Source: Mucilaginibacter lappiensis | GTDB taxonomy: Bacteria > Bacteroidota > Bacteroidia > Sphingobacteriales > Sphingobacteriaceae | Reading direction: 5' to 3' | Assembly: GCF_900155965.1 (NCBI RefSeq) | Contig: NZ_FTMG01000020.1 | Location: forward strand, 1 to 64,000 | Length of the DNA: 64,000 nucleotides | Program-made: the position numbers and the translations under genes | Part shown: positions 16,800 through 25,354 of the stretch, one piece after another | Position numbering within the stretch: the stretch's first letter is position 1 | Layout: each line of letters begins with the position of its first letter | The notes under the pieces: model-generated | Seen by the model: the letters and a program-made list of their open reading frames with translations, nothing else | What the model was told of the DNA's origin: nothing | Database searches by the model: none

Positions 16800-17651
16800 T
16801 TGAAAACACTTAAAATAGCGATCCAGAAATCTGGTCGTCTCAACGAAAAATCTGTTGAATTATTAAAAAATTGCGGCTTAAATTTCGAAAATTACAAAAG
16901 CTCGCTTATCTCCCCCGTTTCCAACTTCCCTTTAGAGATCCTTTTCCTGCGCGATGATGACATTCCCGAATACGTTCAGGATGGCATTGCCGATCTGGGT
17001 ATCGTAGGCGAAAACGTGATACAGGAAACCGAAGTAGAGGTAAGCTACCTGCAACGTTTGGGTTTTGGCAAATGCTCACTAAAAATAGCCGTACCCAACA
17101 ACAACGATATTCAAAACCTGAGCGACCTGAATGGCAAAGCTATCGCTACTACCTACCCTGTTATTTTAGGTAAATTCCTTAAAGAGCAAGGCATTCAGTC
17201 AGATATCCGTACTATTTCCGGCTCTGTGGAGATTTCTCCTGGTCTGGGTTTGAGCGATGCTATCTGCGATTTGGTTTCAACTGGTGGTACCCTAAAAAGC
17301 AACGGACTGAAACCATTTGCCGATGTAATGTCATCAGAGGCTGTACTTATCGGCTGCAAAACCATCGAAGATAACCACCTGGTACAGGAATTGATTCAGC
17401 GTATCCAATCTGTTTTGCGTGCCAAAGAAACTAAGTATGTGGTACTTAACGTTCATGTAGGTAACCTTGAAGCAGTAACCGCTTTATTACCGGGCGTAAA
17501 AAGTCCGTCGGTAGTGCCATTGGCTGAGGCCGACTGGGTGGCGGTGCACACGGTAATCCCTGAGCGCGATTTCTGGGACAGGATAAGTCAGCTGAAACAA
17601 GCCGGAGCGCAAGGCATTGTGGTAATGCCAATTGAAAAGATAATATTGTAG
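16800..17651 (+). CDS. hisG: ATP phosphoribosyltransferase, long form
   Basis: A 283-residue enzyme that condenses ATP and PRPP in the first step of histidine synthesis. The TTG at 16800 is taken as start because it gives the canonical opening KTLKIAIQKSGRLNEKS. Conserved features are the DDIPEYVQDGIADLGIVGEN segment (residues 59-78) and the PRPP loop EISPGLGLSDAICDLVSTGGTL (near 143-164). Its length fits the long form with a C-terminal regulatory ACT-like domain (about 210-283), so feedback inhibition by histidine without HisZ is expected. First structural gene after the His-rich leader. Confidence 0.96.
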   Translation: MKTLKIAIQKSGRLNEKSVELLKNCGLNFENYKSSLISPVSNFPLEILFLRDDDIPEYVQDGIADLGIVGENVIQETEVEVSYLQRLGFGKCSLKIAVPNNNDIQNLSDLNGKAIATTYPVILGKFLKEQGIQSDIRTISGSVEISPGLGLSDAICDLVSTGGTLKSNGLKPFADVMSSEAVLIGCKTIEDNHLVQELIQRIQSVLRAKETKYVVLNVHVGNLEAVTALLPGVKSPSVVPLAEADWVAVHTVIPERDFWDRISQLKQAGAQGIVVMPIEKIIL

Positions 17652-17658
17652 GGCGGCC

Positions 17659-17761
17659 AGCCCCTCCCAAACCCTCCCCGGAAGGGAGGGCTTTAATTAA
17701 TTGGGGCTATTAAACATAAAATCAAAAAGTCTCCCCTACCGGGGGAGATTTAGAGGGGGCT
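17659..17761. repeat. CCCCTCCC/GGGGGAG inverted repeat between hisG and hisD
   Basis: The arm at 17659-17681 pairs with 17739-17761 (about 20 of 23 positions), with a second internal stem (CTCCCCGGAAGGGAGGG). The right arm, containing AGAGGGGG, ends four bases before the hisD start codon, so the repeat forms the hisD ribosome-binding region. Confidence 0.8.
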
Positions 17762-17764
17762 TAT

Positions 17765-19054
17765 ATGCGACTATATAATTATTCAGATTTAAGTAGCACC
17801 GATATCCAGAAACTGGTTCAGCGTAATGTTGACCCGGCTAATGAGATCCGCACCATTGTTGAGGAAGTTATTGATAATGTACAGCAGCATGGTGACCGTG
17901 CCCTGTATGATTATGCCAAGCAATTCGACAAGGTTGAATTAGGCAACCTGTACCTGGACAAAGCCGATCTGGAAGAACTGGCCGAGTCGGTATCTGCCGA
18001 GCAAAAAGCCGCGCTGGAAACGGCATACAATAACATCTATAAGTTCCACCGGGCACAGGTAAAAACTGAAGATAAGGTTGAAACCATGCCCGGCGTTACC
18101 TGCTGGCGCGAGTTAAGGCCGATTGAAAAAGTTGGCCTGTATATTCCTGGGGGAACTGCTGTTTTACCAAGTACCTTTTTAATGCTGGGTATCCCGGCCC
18201 GCATAGCCGGCTGTCATGAAATTGTGGTGTGTTCGCCGCCGCAAAAAAACGGCAAGGTGAATGCTTTTATAGCTTATGTAGCCTTGCTATTGGGTATCGA
18301 TAAAATATACCTGGCTGGTGGTTCACAGGCTATAGCTGCCATGGCTTACGGAACCGAAAGCATCACTAAAGTTGATAAGATATTTGGCCCTGGTAATCAG
18401 TTTGTTACCAAAGCAAAAACTATTATCCAATCGACCACTACAACGGCTATTGATATGCCCGCGGGCCCGTCAGAAGTTTTGGTGATTGCGGACGAAACTG
18501 CTACACCGGCTTACATCGCCGCCGACCTTTTGGCACAGGCAGAGCATGGTATTGATAGTCAGTCGGTATTGGTGTGTACCTCTGCCAAAATAGCACAGGA
18601 AGCACTGGCCGAAGTGGAGAAACAGTTACCCACTTTACCCCGTGCCGAAATAGCCAAACTGGCTATTGATAACTCCTACATCGTGGTTACCTCCACTTTA
18701 GAGAAAGCGATGGATTTCAGTAACCAATACGCACCTGAACACTTGATACTAGCTACCGAAAGGTGGAAAGAGATCGTTCCCTTTATCATTAACGCCGGCT
18801 CGGTATTCCTGGGTAATTTAACACCAGAGAGCGTAGGCGACTATGCATCGGGCACCAACCATACCTTGCCAACCAGCAGCTATGCCCGGGCCTACTCAGG
18901 TGTATCAGTTGATTCCTTTGTCAAGAAGATCACCTTTCAGCATATCACCCGTGAAGGGATTCAGAACATTGGCCCAAGTGTTGAAATTTTGGCCGAGTTG
19001 GAGGGTTTGCATGCGCACAGGAATGCGGTAAGTATAAGGACTAACAATAATTAA
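17765..19054 (+). CDS. hisD: Histidinol dehydrogenase
   Basis: A 429-residue zinc enzyme that oxidises L-histidinol to histidine in two NAD-dependent steps, the end of the pathway. Recognisable are IEKVGLYIPGGTAVLPST (near residue 120), KIFGPGNQFVTKAK (near 209), DMPAGPSEVLVIAD (near 227), the zinc-ligand region LAQAEHGIDSQ (about 256-264) and YAPEHLILA with its catalytic Glu-His (near 325). Length is typical. Its start codon abuts an inverted repeat that could fold over the ribosome-binding site in the polycistronic mRNA. Confidence 0.97.
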   Translation: MRLYNYSDLSSTDIQKLVQRNVDPANEIRTIVEEVIDNVQQHGDRALYDYAKQFDKVELGNLYLDKADLEELAESVSAEQKAALETAYNNIYKFHRAQVKTEDKVETMPGVTCWRELRPIEKVGLYIPGGTAVLPSTFLMLGIPARIAGCHEIVVCSPPQKNGKVNAFIAYVALLLGIDKIYLAGGSQAIAAMAYGTESITKVDKIFGPGNQFVTKAKTIIQSTTTTAIDMPAGPSEVLVIADETATPAYIAADLLAQAEHGIDSQSVLVCTSAKIAQEALAEVEKQLPTLPRAEIAKLAIDNSYIVVTSTLEKAMDFSNQYAPEHLILATERWKEIVPFIINAGSVFLGNLTPESVGDYASGTNHTLPTSSYARAYSGVSVDSFVKKITFQHITREGIQNIGPSVEILAELEGLHAHRNAVSIRTNNN

Positions 19055-19059
19055 AAATT

Positions 19060-19122
19060 TGTCATCCTGAGGAACGAAGGATCTATTCGGCGATTAGATT
19101 CTTCGCTACGCTAAGAATGACA
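19060..19122. repeat. GTCAT/GAACGAAGGATC inverted repeat between hisD and hisC
   Basis: TTGTCATCCTGAGGAACGAA pairs imperfectly with TTCGCTACGCTAAGAATGAC. It belongs to the same family as 319 and 54441. It ends 19 bp before hisC. Confidence 0.7.
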
Positions 19123-19141
19123 GGAAAAGTTTGAAAGAATA

Positions 19142-20188
19142 ATGTACAATATCAACAATATACTCAGAGAAAACATCAAAAACCTTACCCCCTACTCCTC
19201 TGCACGTGATGAGTACCAGGGTGAGGCGAGTGTTTTTCTGGATGCTAACGAAAACGCGTTCGGGTCGCCGCTTAACCAGCAGTTTAACCGCTATCCCGAC
19301 CCTCTACAGTACCAGTTAAAAAAACGAATCACCGAAATTAAAGGCGTACCACCCCGCAATATTTTTGTAGGCAACGGCAGTGATGAGGCTATCGACATCC
19401 TTTTCCGCAGTTTCTGCAATCCGGGTGTAGATAATGTAATCATCGTGCCCCCTACTTATGGCATGTACCAGGTATCGGCCAATATTAATGATGTAGAGGC
19501 TCGCAAGGTTTTGCTCACCGAAGATTATCAACTTAACCTGGAAGGCATTGCCGAAGCTATCGACGAACATACCAAGCTCATCTTTATCTGTTCACCCAAT
19601 AACCCAACCGGTAACTCCATTAACCGTGCCGATGTAGAAACCCTGCTGGCCAATTTTAACGGCCTGGTAATTGTAGATGAAGCTTATATCAATTTCAGTC
19701 GCCAAAAGACTTTTATACAGGAGTTGACCGAATATGCCAACCTGGTCGTTTTACAAACCCTGTCAAAAGCCTGGGGATTAGCTGGTTTACGTGTGGGTAT
19801 GGCCTTTGCCAGCGAGGAGATCATTGAGGTGATGAACAAGGTGAAACCGCCTTATAATGTGAACGAAGCTTCCCAGCAACTGGCGTTGGAGGCATTGTCC
19901 AATATCGACCAGATCAATAGCTGGATCAAAGAAACGCTTACACAGCGCGACAGGCTGGTGCTCGAACTCAAGAATTTTGATTTTGTGCTGGATATTTACC
20001 CATCGGATGCTAACTTTATCCTCGTGAAAACAACCGATGCCAACAAGATCTACAATTATCTGGTGAGCAAAGGCATCATTATACGCAACCGTTCCAAAGT
20101 GGAGCTTTGCGAAGGCTGCCTGCGCATTACTGTTGGTACGCCTGATGAAAACACCACTTTACTCCAAACCCTACAAAACTTTAAATGA
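19142..20188 (+). CDS. hisC: Histidinol-phosphate aminotransferase
   Basis: A 348-residue PLP-dependent class I/II aminotransferase that converts imidazole acetol-phosphate plus glutamate to histidinol-phosphate. The family signatures FVGNGSDEAIDILFRSF (near 75-91), SPNNPTGNS (near 153) and the PLP-lysine motif TLSKAWGLAGLRVG (near 204-217) are present. YGMYQV and the C-terminal IRNRSKVELCEGCLRITVG fit HisC rather than other aminotransferases. The stop overlaps the hisB start by 4 bp (ATGA), indicating translational coupling. Confidence 0.96.
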   Translation: MYNINNILRENIKNLTPYSSARDEYQGEASVFLDANENAFGSPLNQQFNRYPDPLQYQLKKRITEIKGVPPRNIFVGNGSDEAIDILFRSFCNPGVDNVIIVPPTYGMYQVSANINDVEARKVLLTEDYQLNLEGIAEAIDEHTKLIFICSPNNPTGNSINRADVETLLANFNGLVIVDEAYINFSRQKTFIQELTEYANLVVLQTLSKAWGLAGLRVGMAFASEEIIEVMNKVKPPYNVNEASQQLALEALSNIDQINSWIKETLTQRDRLVLELKNFDFVLDIYPSDANFILVKTTDANKIYNYLVSKGIIIRNRSKVELCEGCLRITVGTPDENTTLLQTLQNFK

Positions 20189-21327
20189 GTAATTTAAAAA
20201 AAATATTATTTGTTGACCGCGACGGCACCCTGATCAAAGAACCTGCCGATGAGCAGATCGATTCTTTTGAAAAACTGGAATTTTATCCCGGCGCCTTAAC
20301 TTATCTGCCCAAAATTGCCAAAGAGCTTGATTTTGAACTGGTGATGATCACCAACCAGGATGGTTTGGGTACAGCATCTTACCCGGAAGACACCTTTTGG
20401 CCAGTGCATAATTTTATCCTGAAAACATTTGAAGCCGAGGGTGTTAAGTTCGATAACATCGTGATCGACCGTACTTTCCCGGCCGAAAAAGCACCTACCC
20501 GTAAACCGGGCACTGCACTGCTTACCCAATATTTCGATACCGAGAAATACGATCTGCAAGGTTCGTTTACCATCGGCGATCGTAAAAACGATGTACTGCT
20601 GGCCCGTAACTTAGGCGCCAAAGCCATCTGGATCAATAATGAATCGGGATTGGGTGGTGCTGAGTTTACCGAAGCCGATCATATCGGCGATACCATTGCC
20701 ATGGAAACTACCGACTGGAAACAAATCTACGAGTTCCTGAAATTGGGCCAGCGTGTGGTTGAACACCGTCGTGCCACTAAGGAAACTGACATCTACATTA
20801 AAATAAATTTGGATGGTACCGGCGAAGCCAAAGTATCAACCGGTCTGCATTTTTTTGATCATATGCTGGATCAGATAGCTCGCCACGGCAGCATCGACCT
20901 GGAAGTAATTGCCAAAGGCGATCTGCATATCGACGAGCATCATACCATTGAAGATACCGGCATTGCCTTAGGCGAAGTTTTTGCGGAAGCTTTAGGTAAT
21001 AAAAAAGGTATTGAACGATACGGTTTTTGCCTGCCTATGGACGATTGTCTGGCACAAGCAGCCATTGATTTTGGCGGTCGTAACTGGATAGTTTGGGAAG
21101 CTGAATTTAACCGCGAAAAAGTGGGCGATGTACCAACAGAAATGTTTTACCATTTCTTCAAATCATTCTCAGACGCAGCTAAATGCAACCTGAACATTAA
21201 AGCCGAAGGGCAAAATGAGCATCACAAAATTGAGGCTATATTTAAAGTGTTTGCCAAGGCAATAAAAATGGCCGTAAAACGTGATGTAGATAAGATGGTT
21301 TTACCAAGTACTAAAGGGGTACTATAA
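20185..21327 (+). CDS. hisB: Bifunctional histidinol-phosphatase / imidazoleglycerol-phosphate dehydratase
   Basis: A 380-residue fusion. Residues 1-175 are a HAD-type histidinol phosphatase (FVDRDGTLIKEP at the start, MITNQDGLG, FTIGDRKNDVLLA). From about residue 190 the imidazoleglycerol-phosphate dehydratase follows, with its metal-binding motifs HFFDHMLDQIARHG and DEHHTIEDTGIALGE and the second-half counterpart FFKSFSDAAKCNL/GQNEHHKIEAIFK. It therefore catalyses two non-consecutive steps. The fusion resembles the enterobacterial HisB, as in many Bacteroidota. It overlaps hisC by 4 bp. Confidence 0.96.
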   Translation: MSNLKKILFVDRDGTLIKEPADEQIDSFEKLEFYPGALTYLPKIAKELDFELVMITNQDGLGTASYPEDTFWPVHNFILKTFEAEGVKFDNIVIDRTFPAEKAPTRKPGTALLTQYFDTEKYDLQGSFTIGDRKNDVLLARNLGAKAIWINNESGLGGAEFTEADHIGDTIAMETTDWKQIYEFLKLGQRVVEHRRATKETDIYIKINLDGTGEAKVSTGLHFFDHMLDQIARHGSIDLEVIAKGDLHIDEHHTIEDTGIALGEVFAEALGNKKGIERYGFCLPMDDCLAQAAIDFGGRNWIVWEAEFNREKVGDVPTEMFYHFFKSFSDAAKCNLNIKAEGQNEHHKIEAIFKVFAKAIKMAVKRDVDKMVLPSTKGVL

Positions 21328-21328
21328 G

Positions 21329-21404
21329 AAAGACAAGAGATTAGAATCAAGAGGCAAGATGTTTTTCTTTCTTGATTCTTGACTCTTATATCTTGACTCT
21401 AAAC
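21329..21404. repeat. CTTGACTCT-word repeat between hisB and hisH
   Basis: Left words AGAAAGACAAGAGATTAGAA and ATCAAGAGGCAAGA are roughly complementary to TTTCTTTCTTGATTCTTGAC and TCTTGACTCT at the right, which themselves are short direct repeats. Imperfect hairpin of low-complexity words; it ends 6 bp before hisH. Confidence 0.6.
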
Positions 21405-21410
21405 AAAAAA

Positions 21411-22001
21411 ATGACAGGTATAATTTTATACGGCGCAGGTAATATATTTTCTTTAACCGCGGCTTTGGAGCGGCTGAGCATTCCTTATGGCTTTATCAAT
21501 AGCCAGGAGGATTTTAAAAAGTTCGACCGCTATATTATTCCCGGGGTTGGGCATGCCGGCGCGGCCATGGATAAGCTGGAGAAAACAGGTTTGGTACCTG
21601 CTATTAAGGAACTTAAAAAGCCTACTTTAGGAATTTGTGTGGGCATGCAGCTGCTTACCTCCTACTCCGAAGAAGGCAATTCCGATCTGTTAAATATCTT
21701 CCCAATCAAAACATTAAGATTTCAGGATAGTGCCGATTATAAAGTGCCGCACACCGGCTGGAATCAGGTGTATCCTGAAAAAGACAACCCGTTATTTAAA
21801 AATATACCGTCGGGTTCACATTTTTACTTTGTACATTCATACTTTATTGAGTATGACAAAACATACACGTTATTATCAGCCAATTACAGCACCGAATTTT
21901 CGGCATCAATTTGGCATGATAATTTTTATGGCGTACAGTTTCACCCCGAAAAATCAGGAGTGTACGGCGAAACATTATTAACTAACTTCTCTAAACTATA
22001 A
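21411..22001 (+). CDS. hisH: Imidazole glycerol phosphate synthase, glutaminase subunit
   Basis: A 196-residue class I glutamine amidotransferase that supplies ammonia to HisF. The nucleophile motif is GICVGMQLL (Cys near residue 77) and the His-Glu pair is in VQFHPEKSG near the end. The start at 21411 (MTGIILYGAGN) is chosen because an upstream in-frame ATG at 21372 lies inside the intergenic repeat. VGHAG replaces the more common VGAF/VGSF of the oxyanion region, as in several Bacteroidota. hisA follows after 5 bp. Confidence 0.95.
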   Translation: MTGIILYGAGNIFSLTAALERLSIPYGFINSQEDFKKFDRYIIPGVGHAGAAMDKLEKTGLVPAIKELKKPTLGICVGMQLLTSYSEEGNSDLLNIFPIKTLRFQDSADYKVPHTGWNQVYPEKDNPLFKNIPSGSHFYFVHSYFIEYDKTYTLLSANYSTEFSASIWHDNFYGVQFHPEKSGVYGETLLTNFSKL

Positions 22002-22006
22002 AAGAC

Positions 22007-22756
22007 ATGTACATTATCCCTGCTATTGACATATTGAATAAAAAGGTGGTGCGTTTGCGTGAAGGCGATTATGGTCAGGTAACAGAATACGATGTTACAT
22101 TGGAAGAAATGATTGAGCGCTACCAAAGTAATGGTACCAATTTCATCCATATTATTGACCTTAACGGCGCCAAAAACGACTTCAGCAACCAGCAATACCT
22201 GTTTGATGTGATCCGCAAAACCGATATGAAAGTGCAATACGGCGGTGGTATCCGCAGCATTGACAAAGTGAAAGAGTTGATAGATGCCGGCGTTCATCGC
22301 GTTATTGTGGGTACACAAGCCCTTACCAACCCCGATTTTTTACCCGAATTAGGCTCCTCTATCTGCGGTCGCGATAAATGCTCAGACCAAGTTGTTATAG
22401 CCATCGATGTGCTCGACGAGGTGATCAAATATTCAGGATGGATGGAAAGTTCGCCCATTAAACTGATGGATTACGTTGATAAATGTTTAGCGCTGGGCTT
22501 TTTCCGCTTTCTGTGTACCGACATCAATAAAGACGGCAAACTGGGTGGTGCAGGTATCGAGCTGTACGAAAAACTGTTGGATCATTCACCTTTTATTAAG
22601 CTGATTGCTTCGGGCGGTGTAAGTTCCATGAAAGATATCGAACAGTTGAGTCGCCTTAAAGTCGAGTCATGCGTAGTGGGCAAAGCCATTTACGAAGGTC
22701 ACATCTCCATCGAAGACGTCAAAAACTGGAACTTGGAATCGTTGATATCGATTTAA
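22007..22756 (+). CDS. hisA: ProFAR isomerase (1-(5-phosphoribosyl)-5-[(5-phosphoribosylamino)methylideneamino]imidazole-4-carboxamide isomerase)
   Basis: A 249-residue TIM-barrel enzyme performing the Amadori rearrangement of ProFAR to PRFAR. The catalytic Asp lies in IIPAIDILNKKVVRL (residue 8 region), the phosphate loops are in YGGGIRSIDKVKEL and ASGGVSSMKDI, and the second catalytic Asp is in CTDINKDGKLGGAG (near 169). The segment SICGRDKCSDQV around residue 120 is a small insertion compared with typical HisA. It is tightly spaced after hisH and followed by a 110-bp gap holding an inverted repeat. Confidence 0.95.
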   Translation: MYIIPAIDILNKKVVRLREGDYGQVTEYDVTLEEMIERYQSNGTNFIHIIDLNGAKNDFSNQQYLFDVIRKTDMKVQYGGGIRSIDKVKELIDAGVHRVIVGTQALTNPDFLPELGSSICGRDKCSDQVVIAIDVLDEVIKYSGWMESSPIKLMDYVDKCLALGFFRFLCTDINKDGKLGGAGIELYEKLLDHSPFIKLIASGGVSSMKDIEQLSRLKVESCVVGKAIYEGHISIEDVKNWNLESLISI

Positions 22757-22782
22757 AACGCCCCCTTTCAAACTAATTCACA

Positions 22783-22852
22783 TGTCATTGCGAGGCACGA
22801 AGCAATCTCCTCATTATAGTTAGGAGATTGCCACCCTACGCTCGCAATGACA
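22783..22852. repeat. GTCATTGCGAGG inverted repeat between hisA and hisF
   Basis: TGTCATTGCGAGGCACGAAG then CAATCTCCT (22783-22811) pairs almost completely with 22822-22852 (AGGAGATTGC...CTCGCAATGACA). It resembles the GTCAT family in its ends but has a distinct interior. It ends 14 bp before the hisF ATG. Confidence 0.85.
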
Positions 22853-22866
22853 TATTAAAATAAAGC

Positions 22867-23622
22867 ATGCTCTCTAAAAGAATCATCCCCTGTCTTGATG
22901 TTAAAGACGGCCGCACGGTAAAAGGTGTAAACTTTGTTGACCTGCGCGATGCTGGTGACCCGGTGGAACTGGCCTGGAACTATTCGCGCCAGGGTGCTGA
23001 CGAACTGGTTTTCCTGGATATTACCGCGACTGTGGAGCGCCGCAAAACTATGGTAGAGCTGGTAAAATCAGTAGCACGCCAGATCAATATACCCTTTACC
23101 ATAGGCGGTGGCATCAACGAAATTGCCGATGCCGACGCCCTGTTAAATGCCGGTGCCGATAAAATATCTATCAACTCCGCCGCGGTGCGTAACCCTACCC
23201 TCATTGATGAACTGGCTAAAGCATTTGGTGTTCAGTTTGTAGTGATAGCGGTTGATACCCGCCGCATTGATGATAAAAATATTGTCCATTTAAATGGTGG
23301 TCGCCTGCCAACAGAACGCCAAACACTGGAATGGATAAAAGAAGCAGAAAGCCGTGGTGCAGGCGAAATACTGCTCACTTCCATGGATCATGACGGTACC
23401 AAGAACGGTTTCGACAACGGTTTGCTAAAAACTGTTAACGATGCGGTTCACATCCCGGTAATAGCCTCGGGTGGAGCAGGCGCTGTACAACATTTTGTGG
23501 ATGTTTTTGAAAAAACAAATGTCGACGCGGCGCTGGCGGCATCTGTATTTCACTATGGTGAAATATTAATACCCGACTTGAAAGCTATTTTAAAAAGTAA
23601 TAATATTGAGGTAAGGATATAA
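22867..23622 (+). CDS. hisF: Imidazole glycerol phosphate synthase, cyclase subunit
   Basis: A 251-residue TIM barrel that uses ammonia from HisH and PRFAR to make imidazole glycerol phosphate and AICAR. The catalytic Asp is in IPCLDVKDGRTVKGVNF (residue 11) and the second in LTSMDHDGTKNGFD (near residue 175). FTIGGGINEIADADALL and IASGGAGAVQHF are the two phosphate-binding loops. Length and motifs are standard. It is separated from hisA and hisIE by repeat-bearing gaps of about 110-117 bp. Confidence 0.97.
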   Translation: MLSKRIIPCLDVKDGRTVKGVNFVDLRDAGDPVELAWNYSRQGADELVFLDITATVERRKTMVELVKSVARQINIPFTIGGGINEIADADALLNAGADKISINSAAVRNPTLIDELAKAFGVQFVVIAVDTRRIDDKNIVHLNGGRLPTERQTLEWIKEAESRGAGEILLTSMDHDGTKNGFDNGLLKTVNDAVHIPVIASGGAGAVQHFVDVFEKTNVDAALAASVFHYGEILIPDLKAILKSNNIEVRI

Positions 23623-23630
23623 TTTAAGTG

Positions 23631-23728
23631 TCGGTGTGCCGTGCGAAGAGCGAGAATAGAACTGTGTATGATATACAAACTCGCTAATCCGCTCTGGCTC
23701 TCCGTACCTCGCACACTCCTACCTCACA
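23631..23728. repeat. GTGCGAAGAGCGAG inverted repeat between hisF and hisIE
   Basis: GTGTGCCGTGCGAAGAGCGA pairs imperfectly with CCGCTCTGGCTCTCCGTACC and CTCGCACAC. A different family from its neighbours. It ends 11 bp before hisIE. Confidence 0.6.
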
Positions 23729-23739
23729 ACTGATAAAAA

Positions 23740-24327
23740 ATGAATATCGATTTCAACAAAACCGACGGACTGGTTCCGGTGATTATACAGGATGAGCAAA
23801 CGCTTGAAGTGCTGATGCTGGGTTATATGAACCAGGAAGCCTACGATAAAACCGTACAGGAAAATATAGTAACCTTCTTTTCCCGCTCCAAACAACGCTT
23901 GTGGACAAAAGGCGAAACCAGCAGCAATTTTCTGCATGTAAAAAACATCAGCATCGATTGCGATAGCGATACCCTGTTGATCAAAGTTAAAGCCGATGGC
24001 CCAACTTGCCATACAGGTTCACGCAGCTGTTTTAAAACGGAATTTAACCAGAACTTTATTCTGGAACTGGAGAACATCATTGCCGACAGGTACGAGAACC
24101 CTGTTGAAGGCTCGTACGTAAACAAACTGCGCAGCAAGGGCCTCAATAAAATAGCCCAAAAAGTAGGCGAAGAGGGCGTGGAAACCGTTATAGCGGCCCT
24201 GGCCGAAACCGAAACAGACCTGATCAATGAATCGTCAGACCTCGTATTTCATTTATTGGTACTCCTGCGCGAAAAAGGTCTCGACCTGAAAACAATAGCT
24301 AAGAATTTAGAAGGAAGACATAAGTAA
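23740..24327 (+). CDS. hisI: Bifunctional phosphoribosyl-AMP cyclohydrolase / phosphoribosyl-ATP pyrophosphatase
   Basis: A 195-residue HisIE fusion. The N-terminal cyclohydrolase (1-105) shows FFSRSKQRLWTKGETSSNFL, the metal-binding DCDSDTLL, and the zinc Cys residues in GPTCHTGSRSCF. The C-terminal pyrophosphatase (about 110-195) has the helical motif KVGEEGVETVIAALAE and ESSDLVFHLLVLLREKGL. It performs steps 2 and 3 of the pathway. Last gene of hisGDCBHAFIE; a WD40 gene follows 100 bp later across another repeat. Confidence 0.96.
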   Translation: MNIDFNKTDGLVPVIIQDEQTLEVLMLGYMNQEAYDKTVQENIVTFFSRSKQRLWTKGETSSNFLHVKNISIDCDSDTLLIKVKADGPTCHTGSRSCFKTEFNQNFILELENIIADRYENPVEGSYVNKLRSKGLNKIAQKVGEEGVETVIAALAETETDLINESSDLVFHLLVLLREKGLDLKTIAKNLEGRHK

Positions 24328-24333
24328 GCTTTT

Positions 24334-24425
24334 TAGTTCATGGTTCATAGATAATAGTTCATAGCGAAAGCCTGATTACTAATTTCCCCATCTATGATCC
24401 ATGAACCATTAACTATGAACTCATA
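24334..24425. repeat. AGTTCATGGTTCATAG-word inverted repeat
   Basis: AGTTCATGGTTCATAGATAA at the left pairs with CTATGATCCATGAACC and AACTATGAACT at the right. Arms are built from reiterated GTTCATGG/GTTCATAG words. Sister copy at 28882-28960. It ends a few bases before the WD40 gene start. Confidence 0.75.
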
Positions 24426-24427
24426 AA

Positions 24428-25333
24428 ATGACCGCAGAAAAAATAGCAGAATTGACCGGGCATGGCAATCCCATTTTCACGTTGGAACTTTCGCAAAAGC
24501 CGGGTATACTATTTACCGGCGGCAACGATAAGGGACTGGTGGAATGGAGCCTGCATGACCATACTTTTATAAAAGTGATGTTCCCGGTGAGGGCTTCTAT
24601 TTATGCTATTCATTGTCCGGCGGGTTACCCCCTGCTGTTTACCGGTTTGCGTAGCGGCGAGGTTCTGGTGTTTGATTTTATACAGCAAAAGGTCATTAAA
24701 TCGCTACAGCACCATCTGAAACCAATTTTTGATATCAAGTCCGTTCCTCATAAAAAAGAGCTGCTGGTGGCCTCTGAAGATGGTACTGTTTCGGTATGGA
24801 GCCTGGACACCCTGGAGATAGTACATAGCATCAAAGCATCGGCAGATACCATTAGGTGTATAGCCATTTCACCCAACGAAAAACAGGTGGCTTTTGCCTG
24901 TCGGGATAATTCCATCAAAATTTACGACCTGGAAGATTACGCCCTGTTCAAATCATTACACGGCCATACCATGTCGGTTTTTACATTGGCTTATAGTCCC
25001 GATGGTGCCTACCTGGCATCAGGTGGTCGCGATGCGCAGATCAAGATCTGGGATAGTGCTACGTATCAGCCTATTAAAAATATCCCCGCACATTTATTTG
25101 CCATAAATCATATCCTGTTTCATCCCACAAAGCCCTATTTTGCCACAGCCAGCATGGATAAAGGCATCAAGATTTGGGGGGCCGACGATTTTAAACTATA
25201 CAAGATCATTAGTCGCGAAAAAGGACATCCGGGGCATGTATTATCGGTTAACAAACTGGCCTGGAACGGCGATCAGCTCCTATCTGTAAGCGACGATAAA
25301 AAGGTGGTGGTGTGGGATATTAAATTTGATTGA
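24428..25333 (+). CDS. WD40 repeat protein
   Basis: A 301-residue protein made of about seven WD40 blades and little else. Clear blade ends include VSVWSLD, IKIYDLED, IKIWDSA, IKIWGADD and VVVWDIKFD; GH dipeptides open several blades (LTGHGNP, LHGHTMS). It has no signal peptide, so it should be a cytoplasmic beta-propeller scaffold. Conserved homologues exist in Bacteroidota without a known partner. It follows the his operon in the same direction but is separated by an inverted repeat, so co-transcription is uncertain. Confidence 0.85.
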   Translation: MTAEKIAELTGHGNPIFTLELSQKPGILFTGGNDKGLVEWSLHDHTFIKVMFPVRASIYAIHCPAGYPLLFTGLRSGEVLVFDFIQQKVIKSLQHHLKPIFDIKSVPHKKELLVASEDGTVSVWSLDTLEIVHSIKASADTIRCIAISPNEKQVAFACRDNSIKIYDLEDYALFKSLHGHTMSVFTLAYSPDGAYLASGGRDAQIKIWDSATYQPIKNIPAHLFAINHILFHPTKPYFATASMDKGIKIWGADDFKLYKIISREKGHPGHVLSVNKLAWNGDQLLSVSDDKKVVVWDIKFD

Positions 25334-25354
25334 GGAAAAATCATCCAATAAGGC

